The notes beneath the pieces were generated by a model. The model saw nothing but the letters and a program-made list of their open reading frames with translations, was not told where the DNA came from and searched no databases. From assembly GCA_965278945.1 (NCBI GenBank), contig OZ257128.1, positions 1,860,001 through 1,924,000 on the forward strand: a stretch of DNA of 64,000 nt. Direction: 5' to 3'. Origin of the DNA: UBA10649 sp965278945 (GTDB taxonomy: Bacteria; Actinomycetota; Actinomycetes; S36-B12). The translations under genes and the position numbers were made by a program. Numbering within the stretch: position 1 is the first letter of the stretch; each line of letters begins with the position of its first letter. Below are positions 8,691 to 17,781 of the stretch, piece by piece.

Positions 8691-10891
8691 GCCTTCTCCA
8701 AGAACTGCGCCTGCTCGTGCTCTCGCAGGACGGCGACGGCGTCCGCGAGGGCCGGATAGCCCACCAGCGCGGGGTCAGCCTCGACGACGGCGGACGCAAG
8801 CCCGCGCGCCTCGGCAATGATCCCGGCGTGCTCGGGGTTGGTGACCTGGAGCAGCCGCAACGAACTGTCGCGGCCCGACTGCGCGCTCCCGAGGACATTG
8901 CCCTCCCGACGCAGCCTGAGGTCCTCGGCCGAGAGCGCGAATCCGTCGGTAGTCGACGCGACCGCATCGAGTCGGCGTCGGGCGGGCGATCCGACCTCGG
9001 ATTCGGTCAGCAGCAGGCACAGTCCCGGCAGGTCGCCACGACCGATTCGACCGCGCAGCTGGTGCAGTTGCGAGATGCCGAAGCGGTCCGCATCAGCCAC
9101 GACCATTGTCGTGGCCCTAGGCACGTCTACCCCGACCTCGATGACCGTCGTTGCGACCAGCACGTCGATCGTGTTCGACGACTCGGGCCCAGAGAAGCGG
9201 GTCATCGCGTCCTCCTTCTCCTCGGCGGACAGGCGCCCGTGCATGATCCCCACGCGCAGGTCAGCAAGCTCGTTCTCGCTCAGGCTGGCCGCCAGCGGCA
9301 CGACGCCCGTCATGGATGCGATGTCCCCCTCGTCCTCGCCGCGCACGACCTCATCTCCCGATGTCTCGTCGCCGATGCGCGGACAGACGACGAAGACGCG
9401 GTGGCCCTTGGCGACCTCCTCGCGAACCCGCCCCCACACGCGGGTCGCGTGCTGGGGGTTGTCGCGGGCCGCGACCACGAAGGTCGACACGTCTCCGCGG
9501 CCCGCGGGCAGCTCGGTGAGCGTCGAGACATCGACATCGCCGAAGGCCGTCATCGCGACGGTTCGAGGAATCGGCGTGGCTGTCATGACGAGCACATGAG
9601 GACGCGAGCCGTCGCGTGACTTCGCCGACAAGGCGGCGCGCTGTTCCACGCCAAAGCGGTGCTGCTCGTCGACTACGACGAGCGCGAGGTCATGGAAGTC
9701 GACCTTCTCCTGAATGAGCGCGTGCGTTCCGACGACGATCCCGGCCTCGCCCGTGACGATGTCGAGCAAGGCACTTCGCCGCTCGGCGGTCTTCTGCGAG
9801 CCGGTCAGCAGCGCCACCCTGGTACCGACGTCCGACCCGCCCAGCTGGCCTCGGGTGGCCAGCGGCCCGAGCAGCGCCCTGATGGATCGTGCGTGTTGCA
9901 CCGCCAGGACCTCGGTGGGGGCGAGCAGGGCGGCCTGGCCGCCCGCGTCGACCACTCGCAGCATCGCGCGCAGCGCCACGACCGTCTTGCCGCTGCCGAC
10001 GTCGCCCTGCAGCAGTCGGTGCATCGGATAGTCCCGCGCCAGGTCCCCCTCGATCTGCTCCCCGACGTCCTGCTGGCCTCTGGTGAGATCGAAGGGCAAC
10101 TCCGCGTCGAAGGCGGCCAGCAGCGGGCTGGACTCGGGTGCCCGGCGGGTCGCAGGAAGCTCGAGTACCTCGGCACGTCGCAATGCCAGCACCGTCTGGA
10201 GCGTGAACGCCTCCTCGAAGACCAGACGCTCGTCGGCGGCCGCGATCTCCTCGCGGGTCGCGGGCTGGTGCTTGAACCGCAGTGCTTCGGTCAGCGAGCA
10301 AAGCGCGCGCGTCGCGAGGATCTCGTCGGGGATCGGATCAGGCAGGTCGCCCATCTGGTCAAGGACGATGCCGATCGAGGATTGGATCTGCCACGTCGTC
10401 ACCGAGCCGGTCGCCGGATAGATCGGGATCAGCGCGCCCGCGAAGGCGGCAACGGCCTCGGCATCGTCGAGTACTCCGTCGGGAAACAGGATGCACTCAG
10501 GGTGCGCGAGCTGGCGCTTGCCGCGAAAGCTCGACACCTGGCCGGCGAACAGCCCGCGCCGGCCGGCCCGGAACTCGCGTTCTCGCCACTTCTGGTTGAA
10601 GAACGTGACGGACATCGAGTTGCGACCGTCCGAGATCAGCGCCTCGAGGATCGTCCCGCGCCGGTTGCGCATCGGTCGAACCTTGACCTCGCTGATCTCG
10701 GCGAGCACCGTGATGCGCTCTCCCTCGACCAGGGTCGTGAGGTCGGTGAGTTCACCGCGCTCGGCGTAGCGGCGTGGGTAGTGGCGCAGCAGGTCCTCGG
10801 CCGTGACCAGCCCGAGCCCCTTCGACAGCGCCGTCGCTGTCCGACCACCGAGGAGCGACGCGAGCGGCGTGCGGAGGAACGACGTGCTCAC
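8687..10891 (-). CDS. recG: ATP-dependent DNA helicase RecG
   Basis: Branch-migrating superfamily 2 helicase that rescues stalled forks and processes Holliday junctions. Domains in order: an N-terminal wedge/OB region (about 20-180), Walker A GDVGSGKTVVA, the DEQH-type box VVVDEQHRFGVEQR, motif III MTATPIPRT, and C-terminal helicase motifs through QLRGRIGRG. Length about 734 residues is normal. I choose the GTG at 10891, which overlaps the upstream stop by 4 nt (GTGA); an in-frame ATG at 10915 would overlap by 28 nt. Confidence 0.96.
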   Translation of the reverse strand: MSTSFLRTPLASLLGGRTATALSKGLGLVTAEDLLRHYPRRYAERGELTDLTTLVEGERITVLAEISEVKVRPMRNRRGTILEALISDGRNSMSVTFFNQKWREREFRAGRRGLFAGQVSSFRGKRQLAHPECILFPDGVLDDAEAVAAFAGALIPIYPATGSVTTWQIQSSIGIVLDQMGDLPDPIPDEILATRALCSLTEALRFKHQPATREEIAAADERLVFEEAFTLQTVLALRRAEVLELPATRRAPESSPLLAAFDAELPFDLTRGQQDVGEQIEGDLARDYPMHRLLQGDVGSGKTVVALRAMLRVVDAGGQAALLAPTEVLAVQHARSIRALLGPLATRGQLGGSDVGTRVALLTGSQKTAERRSALLDIVTGEAGIVVGTHALIQEKVDFHDLALVVVDEQHRFGVEQRAALSAKSRDGSRPHVLVMTATPIPRTVAMTAFGDVDVSTLTELPAGRGDVSTFVVAARDNPQHATRVWGRVREEVAKGHRVFVVCPRIGDETSGDEVVRGEDEGDIASMTGVVPLAASLSENELADLRVGIMHGRLSAEEKEDAMTRFSGPESSNTIDVLVATTVIEVGVDVPRATTMVVADADRFGISQLHQLRGRIGRGDLPGLCLLLTESEVGSPARRRLDAVASTTDGFALSAEDLRLRREGNVLGSAQSGRDSSLRLLQVTNPEHAGIIAEARGLASAVVEADPALVGYPALADAVAVLREHEQAQFLEKA

Positions 10892-12510
10892 TCCACGCCC
10901 ATGATCATCGGCCACAGTGGCTGGCCCCCGTCGTACACCGTCACGTCGACCAGCGGGTAGCGCTCGCCGAGCCAGTCGGGCAGTTCGTCCGTGAGGTCGC
11001 GGTCGGCGTCGAGGCCGGTCACCAGCGTGACCAGCTCGCCGCCGATCGCGAGCATGCCGACGAGCAGTTCGCGGGTGACGTCTGCCACCGAGGAGCCGAT
11101 GATGACGATGTCTCCGTCGACGAGGCCGAGCACATCGCCCACCTCGCAGGGTCCGACAGTGGTGAGCGCCTGCCGGCTGGCGATCGTCACGGCTGCGTAA
11201 CGCGTGGCGCCGGCCGCTCGGGTCATCGACACCACGTCGGCGTCCGCCCTCGCGGCGGGATCGTGGACCGCGACCGCGGCGAGCGTCTGCACGATCGACC
11301 TGGTCGGGATAACGAAGGCGCGGATCCCCTCACCGCGAGCCTGTTCTGCCGCGGCCTCGGCCACCGCACGGGTGTCCTTGTCGCTCGGCAGGACGATGAC
11401 CTCGCCCGCGTGGGTCTGACGAATCGCGCCGAGGATCTCGGCGGTCGACGGCCGCTGGCGCGCGGCGGCCGGAACGATGGTCACGCCTGCCTCCTCCATC
11501 AACGTCGCCACGCCCGGTCCGTGGGTGACCGCCACGATCGCTCTGCTCTCGACCGTCGCCTCGTGAGCGGTGACCACCGCCAAATGGGTGATCCGAATTC
11601 GATAGGGACGACCCGCACGAATACCAGCCTCGATTGCGGCACCGGCATCGTCAACATGCACGTGCACGTTCCACAGGCGATCACCGCCGACGACCACGAG
11701 ACTGTCGCCGAGTTCGTCCAGCTCGGCGGTCAGGACCGTGACGTCAGGGTCGTCCGCCTCGAGCAGGAACATCACCTCGTACGCCGGGCCGCCGTAGGAC
11801 TCAGCCGCATCGTGACTTTCCGGAACGATCGCTGCTGCGTGCGGCGCCCGCGCTACCGGACGCCGAATCCCCGATACGACCTCGGCGAGCGCATCCAGGA
11901 CGACGACCAGGCCGCGACCTCCGGCATCGACCACGCCGGCCAGACGCAATGACTCGAGCATGTCGGGCGTTCGCTCAAGTGCATCCTGAGCACCCTGCGC
12001 GGCCGCGGCGATGACTCCCGCCGCATCGCGGACGCCCGCCTCGACGCTGGCCGCCGCGGAATCGGCGGCCGCCCGCGCCACGGTGAGGATCGTGCCCTCG
12101 ACGGGTCTGGCCACCGCCTGATAGCTGAGATCGGCCCCTCGCCGCAGCAGGTCGCGGACCATCTCGCCGTCGAGCGGAGCTCCGTCATTCAGACCCGACA
12201 GGACCTCGCCGGTCCCGCGCAGCAGTTGGGACAAGATGACCCCGGAGTTTCCGCGTGCACCCATCAGCGCCCCTGTGGACAGCGCCTTCGCGGCCGCCCC
12301 CACGCTTGGCTCCGACCCCGTCGAGCAGGGCCAGCACCCGTCGACTGATTCGAGAGCGGACTCCATCGTCAGGTAAAGGTTCGTCCCCGTGTCTCCATCG
12401 GGGACCGGGAAGACGTTGAGCGCATCGATCTCCGCGCGGGCCTCGCCCAGACTGGTCAGGGCACGCTGCGCCCAGTCCCGCACCAACGCTGAGGACACAA
12501 CGACGGGCAA
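10888..12510 (-). CDS. DhaL-domain (YloV/FakA-like) protein
   Basis: A 540-residue protein with an N-terminal dihydroxyacetone-kinase-like DhaL domain: NVFPVPDGDTGTNLY supplies the Asp residues that bind Mg-ATP, followed by GARGNSGVILSQLLRG. The remaining half is the middle and C-terminal part typical of FakA proteins, which phosphorylate fatty acids bound to a FakB (DegV) partner. No FakB gene is in the window, so substrate is uncertain. Start: TTG at 12510, four bases after a strong AGGAGG. Position upstream of recG is conserved in actinobacteria and Firmicutes. Confidence 0.85.
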   Translation of the reverse strand: MPVVVSSALVRDWAQRALTSLGEARAEIDALNVFPVPDGDTGTNLYLTMESALESVDGCWPCSTGSEPSVGAAAKALSTGALMGARGNSGVILSQLLRGTGEVLSGLNDGAPLDGEMVRDLLRRGADLSYQAVARPVEGTILTVARAAADSAAASVEAGVRDAAGVIAAAAQGAQDALERTPDMLESLRLAGVVDAGGRGLVVVLDALAEVVSGIRRPVARAPHAAAIVPESHDAAESYGGPAYEVMFLLEADDPDVTVLTAELDELGDSLVVVGGDRLWNVHVHVDDAGAAIEAGIRAGRPYRIRITHLAVVTAHEATVESRAIVAVTHGPGVATLMEEAGVTIVPAAARQRPSTAEILGAIRQTHAGEVIVLPSDKDTRAVAEAAAEQARGEGIRAFVIPTRSIVQTLAAVAVHDPAARADADVVSMTRAAGATRYAAVTIASRQALTTVGPCEVGDVLGLVDGDIVIIGSSVADVTRELLVGMLAIGGELVTLVTGLDADRDLTDELPDWLGERYPLVDVTVYDGGQPLWPMIMGVE

Positions 12511-12559
12511 CGGTCCTCCTACGTTCAATCCACGTGAATCGTCCGACCGTACCCTCAAT

Positions 12560-12589
12560 TTGGGACTCTGACGGGCCCTCGGCTACCCT
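12560..12589 (+). promoter_or_regulatory. Candidate rpmB promoter
   Basis: TTGGGA (-35, 12560-12565) and TACCCT (-10, 12584-12589) with an 18-bp spacer, predicting a transcript start near 12596 and a leader of about 60 nt before rpmB. Confidence 0.45.
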
Positions 12590-12655
12590 TGACCTTCGCG
12601 GTCGGTGACTTCACCCGCCGCACCATTGATTCCCATCATCAACGAGGAGTGCACC

Positions 12656-12844
12656 GTGGCTGCCAACTGCGACGTCTGCGGCAAGGGCCCCAGCTTCGGA
12701 AACAGCATTTCCCACTCGCACCGTCGCACGTCACGGCGCTGGAACCCGAACATCCAGCGCGTGCGCGCCATCGTCGGTCGCACCCCCAAGCGCCTGAACG
12801 TGTGCGCCTCCTGCCTCAAGGCCGGCAAGGTCGCCCGCGCCTAA
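12656..12844 (+). CDS. rpmB: 50S ribosomal protein L28
   Basis: A 62-residue ribosomal protein. From GTG at 12656 it reads VAANCDVCGKGPSFGN, with Cys pairs CDVC near the start and CASC near the end that make a zinc-binding (C+) form. GAGGAG lies six bases upstream of the GTG, which decides this start over a longer in-frame ATG at 12605. It is divergent from the DhaL-recG operon and followed by a terminator hairpin. Confidence 0.96.
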   Translation: MAANCDVCGKGPSFGNSISHSHRRTSRRWNPNIQRVRAIVGRTPKRLNVCASCLKAGKVARA

Positions 12845-12859
12845 GCGCAACGAACGTCG

Positions 12860-12889
12860 AATCGGCATCGCCTTCGGGCGGTGCCGATT
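12860..12889 (+). terminator. rpmB terminator hairpin
   Basis: Inverted repeat AATCGGCATCGCC-TTCG-GGCGGTGCCGATT: a 13-bp stem with one G-T pair and a TTCG tetraloop, 16 nt after the rpmB stop, followed by a T-rich stretch. Confidence 0.8.
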
Positions 12890-12919
12890 TGCTTTGTCGG
12901 GCCATTCGCCTGGGTCTCG

Positions 12920-13888
12920 TCAGGAGAAGTGGCGATGCCCGCCAGCGTCCTGCCGCACGGCTCCGTCGACGGTGACTCCCGGCTCGCCGCCGGCGACCGT
13001 GCGGACCGTTCCGGTAGGCACGAATCCGTCCGGCAGGGTGGTCCCGGCCGGGAAGGTAGCCAGCAGCGCGTGGTCCTCGCCCCCGGTGAGCATCCATTCG
13101 TGCGGATCCACGTTGTACGCGGCGGCTGCCGCCTGCATGGGGTCAGGGATCGCCCATGCCGTCGTGTCGATGTCGATATCGACTCCTGACGCGACGGCGA
13201 CGTGCATCGCATCGGAGACGAGGCCGTCACTCACGTCGATCATCGACGTCGCCCCGGCTTTCGCAGCGCGCACGCCTGCCGCGTAGTCGGGCTGCGGGAA
13301 GCGGTGCGCGTCGACCAGGACCTTGGGCGAGCGAAAGCCCCTCGACAGCAGCGCCAGCCCGGCAGCCGACCACCCGTGCCGTCCCGCGATCGCGAGGATG
13401 TCCCCGGCTCGCGCCCCGGACCGCAGCACCGGATCGCGTCCCTCGAGGTCTCCGAGTGCCGTCACGCTGATGACCACCTGAGGAGCTTCGACCACGTCTC
13501 CCCCGACGAGCACCGCCCCGACGAGCGCCGACTCCTCTCGTATCCCGGCGGCGCAGCCGACCGCCCATGCCGCCGGAAGATCCCCGGGAGTACCGAAGCC
13601 GACGACCAGAGATGTGGTCCGCGCACCCATCGCAGCAATGTCGGCAAGGGATGCAGCAGCAGCCTTGCGTCCCACGTCGATCGCGGTCGACCAGTCGCGC
13701 CGAAAGTGCACCCCTTCGATGAGCACGTCGCACGTGATCGCAACCCGGCCATCAGGGGCAGCGACAAGTGCCGTGTCGTCGCCCGGTCCGACGATCACGG
13801 CCGCCGACTCCTCGATGCCAGCGGTCAGCCGGCCGATGAGTCCGAACTCCCCGAGGTCCTGAACGGTTCCGCCACTGTCGGTTGTCAT
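12920..13888 (-). CDS. thiL: Thiamine-monophosphate kinase
   Basis: Phosphorylates thiamine monophosphate to the active cofactor thiamine diphosphate. The 322-residue protein has GPGDDTALV and DVLIEGVHFR (metal and nucleotide sites) in the N-terminal PurM-like domain, IDVSDGLVSDA in the middle and LTGGEDHALL near the C-terminus. The ATG at 13888 begins MTTDSGGTVQDLGEFGL; earlier in-frame codons extend over the divergent gene. It is transcribed away from the RAM-domain gene. Confidence 0.94.
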   Translation of the reverse strand: MTTDSGGTVQDLGEFGLIGRLTAGIEESAAVIVGPGDDTALVAAPDGRVAITCDVLIEGVHFRRDWSTAIDVGRKAAAASLADIAAMGARTTSLVVGFGTPGDLPAAWAVGCAAGIREESALVGAVLVGGDVVEAPQVVISVTALGDLEGRDPVLRSGARAGDILAIAGRHGWSAAGLALLSRGFRSPKVLVDAHRFPQPDYAAGVRAAKAGATSMIDVSDGLVSDAMHVAVASGVDIDIDTTAWAIPDPMQAAAAAYNVDPHEWMLTGGEDHALLATFPAGTTLPDGFVPTGTVRTVAGGEPGVTVDGAVRQDAGGHRHFS

Positions 13889-13907
13889 GGGCGCTAGTCT
13901 CGCAGGC

Positions 13908-14144
13908 ATGAGTGTGCAGGCGTACGTGCTGATCCAGACGGAGGTCGGCAAGGCCGCGACCGTCGTGCAGGCGATCCGCGAGATCTCCGGTGTCACGCTC
14001 GCCGAGGACGTCACCGGCCCCTACGACGTCATCGTGCGCGCCGAGGCCCGCACGATGGACGACCTGGGCAAGCTCGTTGTCGCTCGGATCCAGGGCGTGC
14101 CCGGCATCACCCGGACGCTGACCTGCCCCGTCGTTCACCTGTAG
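13908..14144 (+). CDS. Stand-alone Lrp/AsnC ligand-binding (RAM) domain protein
   Basis: A 78-residue protein (MSVQAYVLIQTEVGKAA...) that is a complete Lrp/AsnC C-terminal ligand-binding domain with no DNA-binding helix-turn-helix. Such domains form dimers and higher rings and bind amino acids. TAGTCT lies 7 nt upstream of the ATG, compatible with a leaderless message. It is divergent from thiL. It may modulate other regulators or act as an amino-acid sensor; target unknown. Confidence 0.85.
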   Translation: MSVQAYVLIQTEVGKAATVVQAIREISGVTLAEDVTGPYDVIVRAEARTMDDLGKLVVARIQGVPGITRTLTCPVVHL

Positions 14145-14195
14145 CCAGCCTGCCCGAAACCCATTGCGGTTGCTCGTATTCTCATCGGCTTGGAC

Positions 14196-14217
14196 TGTCA
14201 GACCCCGCCGGTAGCGT
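14196..14217 (+). promoter_or_regulatory. PafBC/RecA-NDp-like promoter of DUF222-HNH gene 1
   Basis: TGTCAG (14196-14201), 10 nt, TAGCGT (14212-14217), then 6 nt to the ATG at 14224. This fits the DNA-damage promoter TTGTCRGTG-N8-TAnnnT described in mycobacteria. The same layout precedes the second DUF222 gene at 49545-49566. Confidence 0.7.
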
Positions 14218-14223
14218 CGAGCC

Positions 14224-15546
14224 ATGTTGGACACCAGGGACCTCGTCCTAGTGAGCGATGGTGATAGTCTCGCGTCCCTCGCCGACCTCGAACCGAGTCC
14301 CTTTGTCTTGTCGGTTCTCATGACGATCGACAGAACCTCCCTCCGCGACGACGACGCCGTCACATACCTACGGATACTCGAACGGGTTTCAGGGTGGCTG
14401 GCCTCGATTCAGGCAGAGGTCCTCGTGGCCGCCGCTGGCCGCGAGCCGCGGATCGAGGACTTCACGCTGTTCGACGAGCGCACGGTGCGGGTGGAGGATG
14501 CGGTGCGCGAGGAGATCGCCGCGGCGCTGCGCTGGTCGCCGGTCACCACGCAGCACCGCATCGACACCGCCCGACTGCTCGCCGGGCCGCTGGCTGCGAC
14601 CCACGAGGCCTTGTCCTTGGGGGAGATCAGCACCGGGCACGTGGCGGTGATCACCGAGGCAGCCTCGCGGGTGCCTGAGGATGCCCTTGGTGACCTGCAG
14701 CGTCGACTGCTGCCGGTCGCGCGCCGGGGAACCCTTGTAGCCACGCGGGCTGCGGCGCGTCGGGCAGTGCTGGCGATCGACGCCGACGGGGCCAGGCGAC
14801 GGCGGCTCGAGGCCCGCTGCAGCCGCGACGTCTACGTCGTCGACGAGCTGGACGGGATCTCGACCCTGATCGCCCGCATGGCCACCGAGGACGCCCACGC
14901 CCTCATGACCGCCATCGAGGTCAGGGCCAACGCGGATGAAACGAGCGCTCCAATCGGGCAGAAGCGCGCGGCCGCGCTGCGCGAGCTGGTCCTGGACTCG
15001 GCGACTGACCTGATCCCCGGCTCCGGGCACCACGGCCGGCCCCGCCGCTCGGCGCACCTGGACCTGGTGATCGACCTCGCGACCCTGCTCGACCTCACCG
15101 ACGCCCCCGCCACCCTCGCCGGAGCCGGCTGCTCGTCTGGCCCTGTGCTCGCCGACGTCGTCCGCGACCTTCTCGCCGACCCCGATATCGCGATCACTAT
15201 GCGCCGACTGGTCACCGACCCGCTCACCGGGCACCTCCTGGACATCGGCCGCAGGAGCTACGCGGTCCCCGACCGGCTCCGGGAGTACGTCCAGGCCCGC
15301 GACATCACCTGCAGGTTCCCCGGCTGCCGGCGCAAGTCCACCCGCTGCCAGATCGACCACGCACTTGCCTGGGACGACAACGGGGACACCAGCAGACAGA
15401 ACCTCGGCGCCTTGTGCGTACGCCACCACCAGCTCAAGACCCACGCCGGCTGGCAGATCACCACCAGCCAAGCCGACGGAACCTGCACCTGGACCTCACC
15501 CCAAGGTCGCACCTACGACCACCCACCCAGACCGCTGCTGGAGTAA
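14224..15546 (+). CDS. DUF222-HNH endonuclease (13E12 type), copy 1
   Basis: A 440-residue protein with a long N-terminal DUF222 helical region and a C-terminal HNH nuclease domain: CRFPGC, then CQIDHALAWDDNG, NLGALC and RHHQLKTHAGW (about residues 360-410) supply zinc and catalytic residues. This is the architecture of the mycobacterial 13E12 repeat family, which is often multicopy and DNA-damage induced. It ends 8 nt before the convergent ddl stop. Biological role is not established; mobile-intron-like or repair roles have been suggested by family context only. Confidence 0.9.
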   Translation: MLDTRDLVLVSDGDSLASLADLEPSPFVLSVLMTIDRTSLRDDDAVTYLRILERVSGWLASIQAEVLVAAAGREPRIEDFTLFDERTVRVEDAVREEIAAALRWSPVTTQHRIDTARLLAGPLAATHEALSLGEISTGHVAVITEAASRVPEDALGDLQRRLLPVARRGTLVATRAAARRAVLAIDADGARRRRLEARCSRDVYVVDELDGISTLIARMATEDAHALMTAIEVRANADETSAPIGQKRAAALRELVLDSATDLIPGSGHHGRPRRSAHLDLVIDLATLLDLTDAPATLAGAGCSSGPVLADVVRDLLADPDIAITMRRLVTDPLTGHLLDIGRRSYAVPDRLREYVQARDITCRFPGCRRKSTRCQIDHALAWDDNGDTSRQNLGALCVRHHQLKTHAGWQITTSQADGTCTWTSPQGRTYDHPPRPLLE

Positions 15547-15553
15547 GACTGCG

Positions 15554-16603
15554 CTAGTGCAGGGCCGTGCCCTTGCGCAGCGCGTCGGCCACGAGTCGAT
15601 CCACGAGCACCGGATAGTCGACGCCCGTCGCCGCCCACATGCGCGGATACATCGAGATGCTGGTGAAGCCGGGCATCGTGTTGACCTCGTTGAGAATCAC
15701 GACGCCGTCGGCCGTGACGAAGAAGTCCACGCGGGCCAGGCCATCGCAGGCGAGCGCGTCGAACGCACGGATCGCCTGCCGGCGAACCTCCGCCTCGACC
15801 TCATCGGGAAGCTCGGTCGGGACGATGAGGGTCGCCGAGTCATCGAGGTACTTGGCCTCGAAGTCGTAGAACTCATGCCCCTCGTTCACCACGATCTCCG
15901 CGCATCGACTGGCCCGCGGCTGTCCGTCGGGATCGGCCAGGACTCCGCATTCGATCTCTCGCGCGTTGATCACGGCGGCCTCGACGATGATCCGCGGATC
16001 ATGCTTGCGGGCCGACTCGATCGCCTCACTGAGCGCTTGGGCCGAACCGACCTTGACGATCCCCAGCGAGGATCCGGCACGCGCCGGCTTCACGAAGACC
16101 GGCAGGCCAAGCTCGGCGACTCGCGCCAGCACCGCGCGCTGATCGGTGTTCCATTCGCGGTCGGTGATCACGACGTAGCGTCCGACCTCGAGGCCCGCGG
16201 ACTCAAGCGCGGATTTCATGAAGCCCTTGTCCATGGAAACCGCGGATGAGAGAACTCCGGAGCCCACGTACGGCACGCCCATCGTCTCGAGCAGGCCCTG
16301 GATCGAGCCATCCTCGCCCCACGGTCCGTGCAGGACCGGGAAGACCACGTCGACGTCAAGGCAGGAGGCAAGGTCGGCACTCATCGCGTCCGCCGACACT
16401 TCCGGTAGCGGCCCCAGGTCCTGCAGAAAGCCCAGTCCCCCGTCATCCGCACGCACCCAGCGCCCGTCCCGCCCGATGCCGACAGCCGAAACCTCGTAGC
16501 GGGCAGGATCAAGAGCCCCGACGATCGACCGGCCGCTGATGCAGGAGATGGAGTGCTCGGTGCTGCGACCACCGAGCACTACGGCGACCCGGATGCGATT
16601 CAC
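15554..16603 (-). CDS. ddl: D-alanine--D-alanine ligase
   Basis: ATP-grasp enzyme making the D-Ala-D-Ala dipeptide of peptidoglycan. The 349-residue protein has VAVVLGGRSTEHSIS at the N-terminus, VFPVLHGPWGEDGSIQG, the ATP-grasp loop KPARAGSSLGI and the C-terminal metal site VDFFVTADGVVILNEVNTMPGFT. GTG start. Head-to-head with the trans-sulfuration gene. Confidence 0.97.
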   Translation of the reverse strand: MNRIRVAVVLGGRSTEHSISCISGRSIVGALDPARYEVSAVGIGRDGRWVRADDGGLGFLQDLGPLPEVSADAMSADLASCLDVDVVFPVLHGPWGEDGSIQGLLETMGVPYVGSGVLSSAVSMDKGFMKSALESAGLEVGRYVVITDREWNTDQRAVLARVAELGLPVFVKPARAGSSLGIVKVGSAQALSEAIESARKHDPRIIVEAAVINAREIECGVLADPDGQPRASRCAEIVVNEGHEFYDFEAKYLDDSATLIVPTELPDEVEAEVRRQAIRAFDALACDGLARVDFFVTADGVVILNEVNTMPGFTSISMYPRMWAATGVDYPVLVDRLVADALRKGTALH

Positions 16604-16609
16604 AGCACG

Positions 16610-16615
16610 ACCGTA
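16610..16615 (-). promoter_or_regulatory. -10 element of ddl (leaderless)
   Basis: TACGGT on the minus strand exactly 6 nt upstream of the ddl GTG, so transcription should begin at or next to the start codon. Confidence 0.5.
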
Positions 16616-16639
16616 TCCTTCGGGATCGCTCAGCGCGGC

Positions 16640-16645
16640 TAGGGT
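16640..16645 (+). promoter_or_regulatory. -10 element of trans-sulfuration gene (leaderless)
   Basis: TAGGGT, 6 nt before the GTG at 16652; no Shine-Dalgarno sequence fits in the gap. Confidence 0.5.
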
Positions 16646-16651
16646 CTGTCT

Positions 16652-17761
16652 GTGGCGACGAGTCCGATTGATTCAGGCGATTCCGCTGACGACGCCCGTC
16701 CCTTGTCGATCGAGACGATCGTCGTCGGGGTGGGCCGGCCGCCCGTCGAGCCGAATCAGCCGCTCAACATGCCGATCGTCCCCGCTTCTGGTTTCCACGC
16801 CGGCGGTTCGATCGAGTACGCGCGCGAGACAGCGCCGACCACTCAGGCACTCGAGGTAGCACTCGGCGCCCTCGAGCACGGGTCTGCGGTGGCCTACTCC
16901 TCGGGCATGGCCGCGGCAAACGCGATGATGGACCTGGTTCCCATGGCCGCGGTGGTCGTGGCCCCGAGTGCCGCTTACACCGGCGTCGCGTTACGCCTGC
17001 GCGAGCTCGCGGCTATCGGCCGAATTGAGTTGCGCATCGTCGACGTTGACGACACCCCGGCGGTGGTCGCCGCGTGCGACGGCGCGTTCCTGCTCTGGCT
17101 CGAATCGCCGACCAACCCGCTGCTGCAGGTCGCGGACCTGGCGGCCTGCATCGCTGCCGCGCATGACGCGGGCGCGCTCGTTCTGGTCGACAACACATTT
17201 GCGACCCCGATCATCCAGACTCCGCTGACCTTGGGCGCCGACGTCGTCATGCACAGCGTGACGAAGGCCTTGAGCGGCCATTCGGACCTGGTGATGGGTG
17301 CACTCGTCGCGAGCGACCCGGCGCTCACCGAGCGCCTCATGATCAGACGGACGCTGCTCGGCGCGTCACCCAGCGCCTTCGACTGCTACCTGGCCCTTCG
17401 CGGCATCCGCACCCTCGCGCTGCGCGTCGAGCGCGCACAGGCGTCCGCGCGCACGATCGCCGCGCTGCTCGCGGACCACCCGGCGGTCACCCGCGTGCGG
17501 TACCCCGGCTTCGGGACGATGGCGGCCATCGAGGTGGTCGGCGGCGCCGACGCGGCCGACGGCGTGTGCCAGGCCGTCCAGGTGTGGACCTACGCAACAA
17601 GCCTGGGTGGCGTGGAGTCCCTGCTGGAGAGACGACGACGCTGGCAGTTCGAGAGCACGACAGTGCCCGAGAGCCTCATCCGATTGTCCTTCGGCATCGA
17701 GGCGGCCGACGACCTGTGGCACGACCTTGATCGCGCCCTGCGCACCGCCCTGCCGCACTAG
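16652..17761 (+). CDS. Trans-sulfuration family PLP enzyme (cystathionine gamma-synthase/lyase-like)
   Basis: A 369-residue PLP-dependent enzyme of the Cys/Met metabolism family. Visible motifs: IEYARETAPTTQALE (equivalent of YxRxxxPT), SSGMAAANAMM (phosphate contact), WLESPTNPLLQ and SVTKALSGHSDLVMG, whose Lys carries PLP. It could be cystathionine gamma-synthase, gamma-lyase or a related lyase; sequence alone does not settle this. It stands alone between ddl and gpsA. GTG start with a -10 box 6 nt upstream. Confidence 0.85.
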   Translation: MATSPIDSGDSADDARPLSIETIVVGVGRPPVEPNQPLNMPIVPASGFHAGGSIEYARETAPTTQALEVALGALEHGSAVAYSSGMAAANAMMDLVPMAAVVVAPSAAYTGVALRLRELAAIGRIELRIVDVDDTPAVVAACDGAFLLWLESPTNPLLQVADLAACIAAAHDAGALVLVDNTFATPIIQTPLTLGADVVMHSVTKALSGHSDLVMGALVASDPALTERLMIRRTLLGASPSAFDCYLALRGIRTLALRVERAQASARTIAALLADHPAVTRVRYPGFGTMAAIEVVGGADAADGVCQAVQVWTYATSLGGVESLLERRRRWQFESTTVPESLIRLSFGIEAADDLWHDLDRALRTALPH

Positions 17762-17781
17762 TCGCGCGAGTCCCCGCTGAA

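Noticed and set aside
14389..15471. A 360-codon minus-strand frame opposite DUF222-HNH copy 1
   Set aside because: Shadow of a well-supported gene with an intact HNH domain and promoter.
14224..15546. DUF222-HNH gene considered as part of an insertion sequence or group I/II intron
   Set aside because: No terminal inverted repeats, target duplications or intron secondary structure are visible; flanking genes are intact.
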